Made by a program: the position numbers and the translations under genes. The notes beneath the pieces were generated by a model. The model did no database searches. It saw only the letters and a program-made list of their open reading frames with translations, and was not told where the DNA came from. 64,000 nt of DNA from NCBI GenBank assembly GCA_000263395.1, contig AJXE01000003.1, positions 186,001 through 250,000 of the forward strand. Direction: 5' to 3'. Position 1 is the stretch's first letter. The number at the start of each line of letters is the position of its first letter. The DNA comes from Stutzerimonas stutzeri TS44 (GTDB lineage: Bacteria; Pseudomonadota; Gammaproteobacteria; Pseudomonadales; Pseudomonadaceae). Positions 10,106-17,906 of this stretch are shown here, piece by piece.

Positions 10106-10750
10106 TCAGCCAAGCTCGCTCAATGCCAGCCGTGCGCCGAGGCCCATCAGCAGCGCCCCGGTGGCGCGGTCGAACCAGTGTCCCATGCGCGCAAAGCCAG
10201 CGCGCACGCGGGGCCGGCTGAACAGCCAGGCCACCAGCAGGAACCAGCAGATCGTCGCGAGCGCCAGGTAGGCGCCGTAGCCGGCCTGCACCGGCAGCGG
10301 CGTATCGTGGTCGATCACCACCGTGAATAACGCCAGGAAGAACAGTGTGGCCTTGGGGTTCAGGCCGTTGGTGACGAAGCCCATGACGAAAGCGCTGCCG
10401 GCCGAACGCGCCGCTCCGCCGGCAGCCGTCACCTCGGCCAGCGCCTGCGGTCGGGCACGCAGCGCACGCCAGCCGAGATAGAGCAGATAGGCCGCCGCCA
10501 GCCATTTGAAGAGGTTGAACAGGACGATCGACTGCGAGACGATCAGGCCGATCCCGAGCAGCGAATAGGCGACATGCAGGAAGATGCCGCAGCCGACGCC
10601 CAGCGCCGTCCAGCTGCCGATCCGGTGCCCCTGCGTCACGCTCTCGCGCACCACCACCGCGAAATCCGGTCCGGGGCTGGCCACGGCGAGCAGATGCACC
10701 AGCGCCACGGTCAGAAACTCCATCCAGTACACGATCCACTCCTCGCTCAT
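10106..10750 (-). CDS. LysE/RhtB family amino-acid exporter
   Basis: The 214-aa membrane protein has about six hydrophobic segments and the family signature near the N-terminus (VASPGPDFAVVV, the conserved P-G-P of LysE/RhtB proteins at about 25-36). Members export amino acids such as threonine, homoserine or lysine from the cytoplasm; the substrate here is unknown. It is divergent from the D-2-hydroxyacid dehydrogenase gene, with 53 bp between the two starts, so both promoters must overlap in that gap. Confidence 0.88.
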   Translation of the reverse strand: MSEEWIVYWMEFLTVALVHLLAVASPGPDFAVVVRESVTQGHRIGSWTALGVGCGIFLHVAYSLLGIGLIVSQSIVLFNLFKWLAAAYLLYLGWRALRARPQALAEVTAAGGAARSAGSAFVMGFVTNGLNPKATLFFLALFTVVIDHDTPLPVQAGYGAYLALATICWFLLVAWLFSRPRVRAGFARMGHWFDRATGALLMGLGARLALSELG

Positions 10751-10803
10751 TTATCCCGGGCTGTATTTTCGACCAGTCCGCACCACTCCGAAAGGTACAG
10801 TTG

Positions 10804-11766
10804 ATGACCCTTTATCGCGCCGTTTTCCTCGACCTCGCCCCGCTCGACCAGGGCGATCTCGACCTCGCCCCGCTGCGAACCGCCTTTGACGAGCTGATCT
10901 GCCACGTCCAGAGCGCACCCGAGCAGATCGTCGAGCGCCTGCAGGGCGCGCAGGTGGCGATCGTCAACAAGCTCGCCCTGACCGACGAAACACTCGCCCG
11001 CTGCCCCGATCTCAAACTGATCCTGATCGCCGCCACCGGCACCAACAACGTCGACCTGGAATCGGCGCGCCGCCGCGGCATCGCTGTCTGCAACTGCCAG
11101 GCCTACGGCACGCCGACCGTGGCCCAGCACACGCTGATGCTGCTGCTGGCACTGGCCACCCGCCTGCCGGACTACCAGGCCGCCGTCGCCCGCGGGCGTT
11201 GGCAGCAGAGCGGACAGTTCTGCCTGCTGGATTTCCCCATCGTCGAACTGCAGGGCAAGACGCTCGGCCTGCTCGGCCACGGCGAGCTCGGCAGCGCCGT
11301 GGCGCGCCTGGCCGAAGCCTTCGGCATGCGCGTGTTGACCGGCAACCTGCCGGGCCGCCCGCCACGCCCGGAGCGCCTGGACCTCGACGAGTTGCTGCCA
11401 CAGGTCGATGCGCTGACCCTGCACTGCCCGTTGACCGAGCAGACCCGCAACCTGATCGGCGCGCGCGAACTGCAGCTGATGAAGCCCAACGCCTTTCTGA
11501 TCAACGCGGCGCGCGGCGGCCTGGTCGACGAACAGGCACTGGCCGACGCCCTGCGCCGTGGCCACCTGGGCGGCGCGGCCACCGACGTGCTGACCAGTGA
11601 ACCGCCCAGCGACGACAATCCGCTGCTGGCCGCCGACGTGCCACGGCTGATCGTCACCCCGCACAGCGCCTGGGGTAGCCGCGAGGCACGCCAGCGCATC
11701 GTCAGCCAGCTGGCGGAGAACGCCACGGCATTCGCCGCCGGCACGCCGACGCGGCAGGTGAACTGA
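10804..11766 (+). CDS. D-2-hydroxyacid dehydrogenase (hydroxypyruvate/glyoxylate reductase type)
   Basis: The 320-aa NAD(P)-dependent oxidoreductase starts at the ATG at 10804, preceded by AAAGG at good spacing; the TTG directly before it is a weaker option. The Rossmann motif is GHGELGSAV (about 155-163), followed by the family signature [10 protein letters not shown] and the catalytic His in TPHSAWG, with the Arg and Glu of the triad in the expected region. It resembles glycerate dehydrogenase HprA, which reduces hydroxypyruvate to D-glycerate; other 2-oxoacids are possible. A strong terminator follows before rsmC. Confidence 0.88.
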   Translation: MTLYRAVFLDLAPLDQGDLDLAPLRTAFDELICHVQSAPEQIVERLQGAQVAIVNKLALTDETLARCPDLKLILIAATGTNNVDLESARRRGIAVCNCQAYGTPTVAQHTLMLLLALATRLPDYQAAVARGRWQQSGQFCLLDFPIVELQGKTLGLLGHGELGSAVARLAEAFGMRVLTGNLPGRPPRPERLDLDELLPQVDALTLHCPLTEQTRNLIGARELQLMKPNAFLINAARGGLVDEQALADALRRGHLGGAATDVLTSEPPSDDNPLLAADVPRLIVTPHSAWGSREARQRIVSQLAENATAFAAGTPTRQVN

Positions 11767-11819
11767 AGCGGCGAGCGCTGATGGTGGCGGGCAAAGGCTG
11801 TTAAGCTCGCCGCTTTTTT
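11767..11819 (+). terminator. Intrinsic terminator after the D-2-hydroxyacid dehydrogenase gene
   Basis: AGCGGCGAGC (11767-11776) pairs with GCTCGCCGCT (11805-11814) across a 28-nt loop and runs directly into T6 (11814-11819). It sits 12 nt before the rsmC start, so rsmC needs its own promoter in the loop region or read-through. Confidence 0.75.
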
Positions 11820-11830
11820 GCGGAGGCCTC

Positions 11831-12835
11831 ATGGATCCTCGAAGCGAAGTATTGCTGCGTCAGGCGCAGCTGTTCGACGGCAAGCTGCTGCTGGCCGGGC
11901 TGCCCGCCGACGACCTGCTCGGTCAGCTGCCGCAGGCGTCCGGCTGGAGCTGGCATGCGGGCGAGCAGCAGCGTCTGCAGCGGCGTTTTGCCGGACGCTG
12001 CAGCTTCGGCGTCGATGCGCCGGCCGGCGACTTCGAGGCCGCCGTGCTGTTCCTGCCCAAATCCCGCGAGCTGACCGAGTACCTGCTGCAGACGCTGGCC
12101 GCGCGCCTCGCCGGCCGCCCTCTGTATCTGGTCGGCGAGAAACGCGCCGGCGTGGAGCGCGCCGCGCGCCAGCTGGCCGCCTTCGGCCATGCACGCAAGC
12201 TCGACAGTGCGCGGCATTGCCAGCTCTGGCAGGTGCAGGTCGAACAGGCCACGGCCCATCCCGAGCTGAGCACGCTGGCCGAACGCTTCCCACTGGAGCT
12301 GGCGGACGGTCCGCTGCAGGTGGTCAGCCTGCCCGGGGTGTTCAGCCACGGCCGGCTGGATCGCGGCAGCGCCCTGCTGCTCGAACACCTCGACGGCCTG
12401 CCCGCGAGCGGCCGGCTACTGGACTTCGGCTGCGGTGCCGGCGTGCTCGGCGCCACCCTGAAGCGGCGCTATCCGCAGAGCGAGCTGTTCCTGCTGGACG
12501 TGGACGCCTTCGCCCTCGAAAGCAGCCGCCTGACCCTGGCCGCCAATGGCCTGGAGGCGACGCTGATCGCCGGCGACGGCATCGACGCAGCGCCCTTCGA
12601 GCTGAGCGCCATCGTCAGCAATCCTCCATTCCACCACGGCGTGCACACCAGCTACGAGGCCAGCGAAGCGCTGCTCGAACGCGCCGCGCGGCACCTGGCC
12701 GCCGGTGGCGAGTTGCGTCTGGTGGCCAACGCCTTCCTGCGCTATCCGCCGCTGATCGAGGCCCATCTGGGCCACTGCCAGACCCTCGCCGAGGCCGACG
12801 GTTTTCGCATCTACCGCGCCGTACATCAGCCGTAG
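11831..12835 (+). CDS. rsmC: 16S rRNA (guanine1207-N2)-methyltransferase
   Basis: The 334-aa protein has the RsmC layout of two related methyltransferase folds: a degenerate N-terminal half (about 1-160) and a catalytic C-terminal half with the SAM-binding loop [11 protein letters not shown] (about 198-208) and the N2-guanine methyltransferase motif NPPFHHG (about 262-268). RsmC methylates G1207 of 16S rRNA in the assembled 30S subunit. The ATG at 11831 follows GGAGG. Confidence 0.93.
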   Translation: MDPRSEVLLRQAQLFDGKLLLAGLPADDLLGQLPQASGWSWHAGEQQRLQRRFAGRCSFGVDAPAGDFEAAVLFLPKSRELTEYLLQTLAARLAGRPLYLVGEKRAGVERAARQLAAFGHARKLDSARHCQLWQVQVEQATAHPELSTLAERFPLELADGPLQVVSLPGVFSHGRLDRGSALLLEHLDGLPASGRLLDFGCGAGVLGATLKRRYPQSELFLLDVDAFALESSRLTLAANGLEATLIAGDGIDAAPFELSAIVSNPPFHHGVHTSYEASEALLERAARHLAAGGELRLVANAFLRYPPLIEAHLGHCQTLAEADGFRIYRAVHQP

Positions 12836-12876
12836 CGGTTGCGAAACCCGCAGCGCTTGGGCAAACTCGCGGCCGT

Positions 12877-13070
12877 CCCTGGGGGAGTAGTCTCGGGCGA
12901 GCGCCAGCCCGCCTGGCATGCGTCAACATACTTGATCGGCAGATCATGGCGCATGCGACCCGCGCGATCGTGTCCAGCACGCTTCGCCGCCGGTTTGACA
13001 AGACCCATGACATGAACACCTGGCCCGGGGCGGGCAGGTTGTGCGTGTCATGGTGTTCATGTCGACCCGC
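12877..13070 (+). promoter_or_regulatory. yybP-ykoY family manganese riboswitch
   Basis: The leader of the GDT1-type exporter gene carries the two most conserved aptamer elements of this family: CTGGGGGAGTAG (12879-12890) and CGTCAACATACT (12921-12932), followed by TTTGACAAGACC. The expression platform is visible: GACATGAACACC (13009-13020) is perfectly complementary to GGTGTTCATGTC (13052-13063), and an overlapping alternative, CATGACA (13006-13012) with TGTCATG (13046-13052), is mutually exclusive with it. The long hairpin ends just before the GAGG ribosome-binding site at 13074. Known family members bind Mn2+ and switch on exporters; the assignment here rests on motif and context, not on a covariance-model score. 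Confidence 0.85.
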
Positions 13071-13085
13071 CCTGAGGAATATCGC

Positions 13086-13673
13086 TTGGAATCGTTCTTC
13101 ATCCCCACGCTGATCGTTGCGCTCGCCGAGATCGGCGACAAGACGCAACTGCTCGCCCTTCTGCTCGCCGCCCGCTATCGGCGTCCGTGGCCGATCATCT
13201 GGGGCATCGTCGTCGCCACACTGGCCAATCACGCGGCTGCCGGCGCTGTCGGCAGCTGGGTTTCGGGGCTGTTCTCGCCCGCCGCACTGAGCTGGATTCT
13301 CGCCGCCTGCTTCGCCGCCGTCGCCCTGTGGACGCTGGTGCCCGACCAGCTGGACGATGACGAGAGCAAGCTGGGTCGCCCCTACGGCCCCTTCGTCGCC
13401 ACGGTGATCGCCTTCTTCATCGCTGAGATGGGCGACAAGACGCAGATCGCCACGGTGATGCTCGCCGCGCAGTACCCGGACTTCCTGCTGGTCATTCTCG
13501 GCACCACCGCCGGCATGCTGATCGCCAACGTGCCGGTGGTGCTGGTCAGCCACTTCGCCGCCGACCGCCTGCCGCTGACGCTGATCCGCCGCGTGGCCGC
13601 CGCCGGCTTCGGTCTGCTGGCGCTGTATGCCGTGTACGAGGCGCTGAAGCTCAGCGGCATGCTCTCAGGCTGA
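13086..13673 (+). CDS. TMEM165/GDT1 family manganese exporter (MneA-like)
   Basis: The 195-aa membrane protein starts at a TTG at 13086, 8 nt after GAGG; the earlier in-frame starts fall inside the riboswitch hairpin and would add residues foreign to the family. Two copies of the diagnostic ExGDKT motif are present, EIGDKT at 15-20 and EMGDKT at 114-119, each at the start of a three-helix repeat, with an acidic linker (DQLDDDESK) between. Bacterial relatives export Mn2+, and the Mn2+ riboswitch upstream fits that role strongly. The motif pair would line the ion path. Confidence 0.9.
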   Translation: MESFFIPTLIVALAEIGDKTQLLALLLAARYRRPWPIIWGIVVATLANHAAAGAVGSWVSGLFSPAALSWILAACFAAVALWTLVPDQLDDDESKLGRPYGPFVATVIAFFIAEMGDKTQIATVMLAAQYPDFLLVILGTTAGMLIANVPVVLVSHFAADRLPLTLIRRVAAAGFGLLALYAVYEALKLSGMLSG

Positions 13674-13753
13674 TACGCAGCGCAAATCCGCGAATCGGGG
13701 GAGCTGTTAGAGTGCTCAGTCGCAGCACCCAGCACCCCGAGGAGACCGGCTGC

Positions 13754-14197
13754 ATGTCAGCGGATGGACGCAAGAAACGAGTCTGCACTCATATCGATCT
13801 GAGCTGGAACAAGGGCCGCCTGGCCCTTTCCGAGCAGTTGCAGAGTCGCTACTTCAGCTACAAGAGCTCGCTGCTCAGTCAGCCGCTGAGCGCGGCCGGC
13901 TTCGCCGAACTGGTACGCACCGTGCGCGGCGCGATGCCGGACCTGGAAGTGATGGTCGACGAATGCCTCTGCGAAGGCCACAAGGTCATCACCACCAGCA
14001 CGGTGATGGGCACCCTGACTCAACCGCTGCTGGGCTGGCCGGCGAGCGACAAGATTCTCGCCATCGCGGCGGTCAGCACCTGGACGCTGAACAGCGCCGG
14101 CGACATCGAGGAAATCAGCACGCTGATCGATCTGGAAAATGCGCGCCTGCAGCTCGGGCTGCATAGCGCGCTCTCCGGTTTTCTGCCGGCCGGCTGA
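13754..14197 (+). CDS. SnoaL-like (NTF2-fold) protein of unknown function
   Basis: The 147-aa protein starts at the ATG at 13754, behind GAGGAG. The central part reads like a SnoaL/ester-cyclase fold: VDECLCEGHKVITTSTVMGT corresponds to the conserved beta strand segment of that fold, followed by a Gly-Trp-Pro loop and a strand/tail segment around IEEISTLIDL. No catalytic residues can be assigned with confidence, and the first 30 residues are basic. No partner genes are obvious; it is convergent with the M48 protease gene. Confidence 0.6.
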   Translation: MSADGRKKRVCTHIDLSWNKGRLALSEQLQSRYFSYKSSLLSQPLSAAGFAELVRTVRGAMPDLEVMVDECLCEGHKVITTSTVMGTLTQPLLGWPASDKILAIAAVSTWTLNSAGDIEEISTLIDLENARLQLGLHSALSGFLPAG

Positions 14198-14208
14198 GCA
14201 CCGGCCGG
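14186..14208. terminator. GC-rich hairpin between convergent genes
   Basis: CCGGCCGG (14186-14193) and CCGGCCGG (14201-14208), each self-complementary, flank a 7-nt loop and overlap the stop of the upstream gene. No T-run follows on either strand, so termination here is only plausible. Confidence 0.35.
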
Positions 14209-14215
14209 GCGGTGG

Positions 14216-15028
14216 TCAGGGCCGCGCCTGCTCGTACAGCGGCATCACTTTCGGAATGTTGGCCTTGAGCGTCGCGGTACGCGTGCTGGAGGACGGGTGG
14301 GTACTCATGAACTCAGGCGGCGCCGAACCGCCCGCCGAGGCCATTTTCTCCCACAGGGTCAGCGCCGCGTTGGGGTTGTAGCCGGCGCGCGCGGCCAGCT
14401 CCAGGCCGATCAGATCCGCCTCGTTCTCGTTGCCCCGGCTGTTGGGCAGCGTCATCAGGTATTCGACGCCCATGTTCGCCAGCTGCAGGCTGCCGCTACC
14501 GACCCCCATCGCCGAACCGAGCTGGGTGGCCATCTGCACGCCATAGGCCTTGGACATCGCCTCGCGGCCGTGCTCGCGCAAGGCGTGGGCGATCTCGTGT
14601 CCCATCACCGCGGCGATCTCGTCGTCGCTGAGCTGAAGCTTCTCGATCAGCCCGGTGTAGAAGATGATCTTGCCGCCCGGACCGCAGTTGGCGTTGAGCT
14701 CGGGACTGTCGATGACGTTGACCTCCCAGTCCCACTGCGCCGCATCCGGGCGGAATACCGGGACCTTGGCGATCAGACGCTGGGCGATGGCGTCGACGCG
14801 CCGGGTCAGCGGCCCGCTCTTGGCCAGCACGCCCTTGCTGGTGGCTTCGCTCAGCGTCTGTTGATACGACTGGGCATACATCTGGTTGACCTGCTCGGTC
14901 GACAGCATGCTGAACATGTACTGCTTGCGGTCCACCCCGACGGCACCGCCGCTGGTGGTGTTGACGGCCTGGCAGCCGGCCAGCAGCGCGGCGGCGATCA
15001 GTGCGGACAAGGGTTGCAGCTTGGACAT
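14216..15028 (-). CDS. M48 family metalloprotease, lipoprotein (LoiP/YggG-like)
   Basis: The 270-aa protein begins at the ATG at 15028, giving a lipoprotein signal ending LLAGC. The zinc site is HEIAHALREH (about 132-141, HExxH) with the distal Glu in NENEADLIGLE, which is the M48 (Oma1/HtpX clan) arrangement. Expected location is the periplasmic face of the outer membrane. Homologues degrade misfolded envelope proteins. The C-terminus has the SxHPSxxxR segment typical of the family. Confidence 0.9.
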   Translation of the reverse strand: MSKLQPLSALIAAALLAGCQAVNTTSGGAVGVDRKQYMFSMLSTEQVNQMYAQSYQQTLSEATSKGVLAKSGPLTRRVDAIAQRLIAKVPVFRPDAAQWDWEVNVIDSPELNANCGPGGKIIFYTGLIEKLQLSDDEIAAVMGHEIAHALREHGREAMSKAYGVQMATQLGSAMGVGSGSLQLANMGVEYLMTLPNSRGNENEADLIGLELAARAGYNPNAALTLWEKMASAGGSAPPEFMSTHPSSSTRTATLKANIPKVMPLYEQARP

Positions 15029-15148
15029 GGAGCATTCTCCGGGGAAACTGCGCGGTAGATTAGAGCGGCGCCGACGCTCAGGCAACCGATGCAACCGGCC
15101 GGCAGGCGGCAGTGGTTCGGCGGCGGACGAGCGGAGCTTCCGGCAGCG

Positions 15149-15769
15149 TCAGTTGGCCGGGGTCAGGCACTCCGGCGCATCGAGTTGCGGATCGTTGACC
15201 AACGTCGCCAGCGGGCGCTCGCGCAGCGCTGGCTGCGTCTGGCCAAGCAGTACCTGCAGCGTCTGCGGCGGCGTCTGCGGGTCGAGCCAGACGGCCTGCG
15301 CAGCCTCGTCGAGAATCAGCGGTCGCCGCTGGTTGGCGGCCGCGACGGTGACCACCGCGGCGCTGAGGTAGGTGTAACCCTGCACCGGATAGGCCTCCCA
15401 CAGCGCCGCGAAGTACATCAGCGAGCCTTCGGCGGTCATCCAGTACGGCCGCTTGCGCGCCGTGCCGCGCCATTCATAGAAGCCGTTGGCCGGCAGCAGC
15501 CCACGGCGCAGGCGCAAGGCTTCGCGGAACATCGGCTGCTCGGCCAGCGTCTCGGCACGCGCCTGCGCGGGCGTGCGGGTCAGGTCGCTGAGCCAGGCAG
15601 GTGTCAGCCCCCAGCGCACGCGATCGAGCGTGAGGCCGTCCTCACCCCTGCGCAGCAGCAGCACCTGTGCGCCAGGCGCAAGGTTCCAGTGCGGCGCCTG
15701 GTCGGCGGGAAACCCGGGCAACGCGGCAAACGCCGGGCTCCAGCGGAAAAAGGCATAGCGGCCACACAT
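15149..15769 (-). CDS. SRAP/HMCES (YedK-like) abasic-site shielding protein, divergent active site
   Basis: The 206-aa protein starts MCGRY, so after Met removal Cys2 is the N-terminal nucleophile that in YedK/HMCES forms a thiazolidine link to abasic sites in single-stranded DNA. The active-site Glu is kept at Glu99 (NGFYEW). Two other residues differ: the usual NARxET reads QARAET (Gln69 for Asn), and the conserved HDRxP segment is contracted to ANQRRP (144-149) with no His. It therefore keeps cross-link chemistry in principle but may be impaired in release, or belong to a distinct subclass. Its neighbours are small uncharacterised genes. Confidence 0.85.
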   Translation of the reverse strand: MCGRYAFFRWSPAFAALPGFPADQAPHWNLAPGAQVLLLRRGEDGLTLDRVRWGLTPAWLSDLTRTPAQARAETLAEQPMFREALRLRRGLLPANGFYEWRGTARKRPYWMTAEGSLMYFAALWEAYPVQGYTYLSAAVVTVAAANQRRPLILDEAAQAVWLDPQTPPQTLQVLLGQTQPALRERPLATLVNDPQLDAPECLTPAN

Positions 15770-15780
15770 AACGGCACTCG

Positions 15781-16041
15781 TCAGCAGATCAGTTCGCCGG
15801 GATAACTCTGCGGTTCATCGTCCGGCAGCGGCAGCGCGCCATTGTACGCGGCGATCAGCTGCTGCGCCCGCGCCGCGTCGCGGTCCGCCACCATCAGCCC
15901 GAGCAGGCCGATCGCCGGCAGCTCGCCCACCGCCCCGACCAGATGGCCGCCGGCAAGAAACGCCTCGACGCCCTCATCGGCCAGCATGCCGGTGAGCATC
16001 TGCGCCTCCAGCAGATCGCGCGGCTCGTAGATGCGCTGCAT
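15781..16041 (-). CDS. DUF2007-type small protein
   Basis: The 86-aa protein starts at the ATG at 16041. It has the DUF2007 pattern: RIYEP at the start, then a helix with ML, DEGVEAFL, and a second half LMVADRDAARAQQLI, an alpha/beta fold also seen in putative signal transducers. The start codon overlaps the stop of the CPXCG gene (sequence TGATG/ATGA arrangement), so the two are translationally coupled. Function unknown. Confidence 0.8.
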   Translation of the reverse strand: MQRIYEPRDLLEAQMLTGMLADEGVEAFLAGGHLVGAVGELPAIGLLGLMVADRDAARAQQLIAAYNGALPLPDDEPQSYPGELIC

Positions 16042-16223
16042 CACTCGTCCTCCCGGCGAACCTGCAGCTGCCAGTCTTCGCCATCGACGCGCAGATCGAA
16101 CACCGCCGGCCGGCAGCACACCGGGCAATCCTCGACGTACTGCTGATCGCCGCCGCTCAGATCGAGCAGCGCCTCGGCCGGTTCGCCGCAGTACGGACAT
16201 TGGTAAAGCTGTGATTCCAGCAT
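16041..16223 (-). CDS. CPXCG-motif cysteine-rich small protein
   Basis: The 60-aa protein has a probable zinc ribbon: CPYCG at 9-13 and CPVCC at 33-37. It is the usual partner of the DUF2007 gene in Pseudomonas. Role unknown; nucleic acid or protein binding through the ribbon is only a guess. The first gene of the two-gene coupled unit. Confidence 0.85.
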   Translation of the reverse strand: MLESQLYQCPYCGEPAEALLDLSGGDQQYVEDCPVCCRPAVFDLRVDGEDWQLQVRREDE

Positions 16224-16437
16224 GGACGTCTCCCTCGTGACTTGCCGCTATAATCGCCGTCCAGTTTCAGCCCACTACCGCAACTCGCCGTGACAATCCG
16301 GCAGGCACGGCCGGACAGCAGGCTCGGGGCGCATCCGCGTTGGCGCGGGTCATGCGTCGTCGCCTTCCTACTGTATAGCGCGTCCGTGTCGCAGTGAGGT
16401 CGCGCGGTCTTGCGCCGTTTCCTTCCAACCAGAGAGC

Positions 16438-17604
16438 ATGATGGACGAATTCGAAGCCATCCGACCCTATGCCGACGCCGAAGTACCGGCCGTCATGTCC
16501 CGCCTGTTCACCGATCGGGACTTCCTCGACATCCTGCTGCGCTTTCGCTTCCCGCGGCTGGCCAACACCTTCGGCTGGCTGCTCAAGCCGGTCATCACCC
16601 ATCGTCTGCGCCGCGAGTTCGCCGCGATCGACTCGGTCGATGCGCTGCAGCACAAGGTCGAGGCCTACGTCGACCGGACCATCGAGCGCGCCACCGACGG
16701 GGTGACCTATTCGGGCGTGCAGCACCTGCAGCCCGGCCGCGCCTACCTGTTTCTCGCCAACCACCGCGACATCGTGATGGACCCGGCCTTCGTCAACTAC
16801 GCGGTCTATCACGCCGGCATCCGCACCCCGCGCATCGCCATCGGCGACAACCTGCTGCAACGCCCCTTCGTCAGCGATCTGATGCGGCTGAACAAGAGCT
16901 TCATCGTGCGCCGCTCGATCACCGCGCGCCGCGAGAAGCTCGCGGCCTACCAGGTGCTCTCGGCGTACATCAACCACTCCATCCGCGAGGACGGCGAATC
17001 GGTATGGATCGCCCAGGCCGAGGGGCGCGCCAAGGACGGCGATGATCGCACCGATTCAGCGATCCTCAAGATGCTGCACATGAGCCGCAAGGACCAGCCT
17101 TTCGCCGAGGTGCTGGCGGCGCTGCAACCGACGCCGGTGGCGATCAGCTACGAATACGACCCCTGCGACCTGGCCAAGGCGCGCGAGCTGTACACCCGCG
17201 CCACCACCGGCAGCTACACCAAGGCGCCAGGCGAGGACGACGCCAGCATCGCGCTCGGCATCACCGGCTACAAGGGCCGGGTACACGTACACTTCGGCGC
17301 GCCGATGAGCCAGGTGGCGGATGATCCGAAGGCGCTAGCCGCCGCCCTCGACCGTGAAATCCTCTGCGGCTATCGGCTGTTTCCGGTGCACTACCTGGCG
17401 TACCGCATGTGGGACGCGCAGGATCCGGCGATCAGCGTGCCGAGCGCGGCCGAGCTGTTCGAGCCGGCCGAACTGCAGCGCGCCGAGGCGCAGTGGAGCG
17501 CGCGCCTGGCCGCCTGCCCGCCCGAGCAACACCCCTACCTGATCCAGCAGTACGCCAATCCGGTGCGCAACCAGTACCGTCTCAACGCCGGCCTGCCCCT
17601 CTGA
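16438..17604 (+). CDS. 1-acyl-sn-glycerol-3-phosphate acyltransferase-like protein
   Basis: The 388-aa protein (ATG at 16438, or the ATG three bases on) has a PlsC/GPAT-type acyltransferase core at about 95-290. The catalytic segment reads NHRDIVMDPAF, i.e. His and Asp separated by five residues rather than the usual HX4D, and the glycerol-phosphate segment reads EGRAKDG rather than EGTRS. SFIVRRSI corresponds to block II. Likely a phospholipid acyltransferase acting at the inner membrane, of a Pseudomonas-specific subgroup. No operon partners. The 214-bp gap upstream shows no feature I can name. Confidence 0.8.
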   Translation: MMDEFEAIRPYADAEVPAVMSRLFTDRDFLDILLRFRFPRLANTFGWLLKPVITHRLRREFAAIDSVDALQHKVEAYVDRTIERATDGVTYSGVQHLQPGRAYLFLANHRDIVMDPAFVNYAVYHAGIRTPRIAIGDNLLQRPFVSDLMRLNKSFIVRRSITARREKLAAYQVLSAYINHSIREDGESVWIAQAEGRAKDGDDRTDSAILKMLHMSRKDQPFAEVLAALQPTPVAISYEYDPCDLAKARELYTRATTGSYTKAPGEDDASIALGITGYKGRVHVHFGAPMSQVADDPKALAAALDREILCGYRLFPVHYLAYRMWDAQDPAISVPSAAELFEPAELQRAEAQWSARLAACPPEQHPYLIQQYANPVRNQYRLNAGLPL

Positions 17605-17906
17605 GCGGGGCGCCGCGCCGGCGCCCTTCCCCCTGTCCCTGTCCCTGTCGTGCCATTTGGCAAGAGACACGGCGGCATTATTGATGTCGCTGATGTCTCG
17701 CCCTTCGCCGGATCGGCTTGACGCAGGGTCTCCCCGCCCTCACCCTCCGGAAACCCCCGAAGAGGCGAACTAGAGCCTCCGCCCTGCCGGCGAAGGCAAT
17801 CCACGGGAGCGCAACCCGCCCGCCGCCGCGCACGATGAGGGTTCGCATGCGGCACTGCGCAGACATTTCCGCGGGGCACAACAACAAGGATCACAGGACC
17901 ACCACG
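17605..17906. other. Gene-free stretch before the DUF1329 gene
   Basis: This 302-bp gap holds a GC-rich hairpin-prone stretch just after the acyltransferase stop (GGGCGCCGCGCCGGCGCCC region) and three tandem CCCTGT units near 17631-17648. I see no credible gene. It probably includes the DUF1329 promoter, but no convincing -35/-10 pair is visible. Confidence 0.4.

Noticed and set aside
17631-17648. CCCTGT tandem repeat
   Set aside because: Only three short units; no structure or gene context to make it meaningful.
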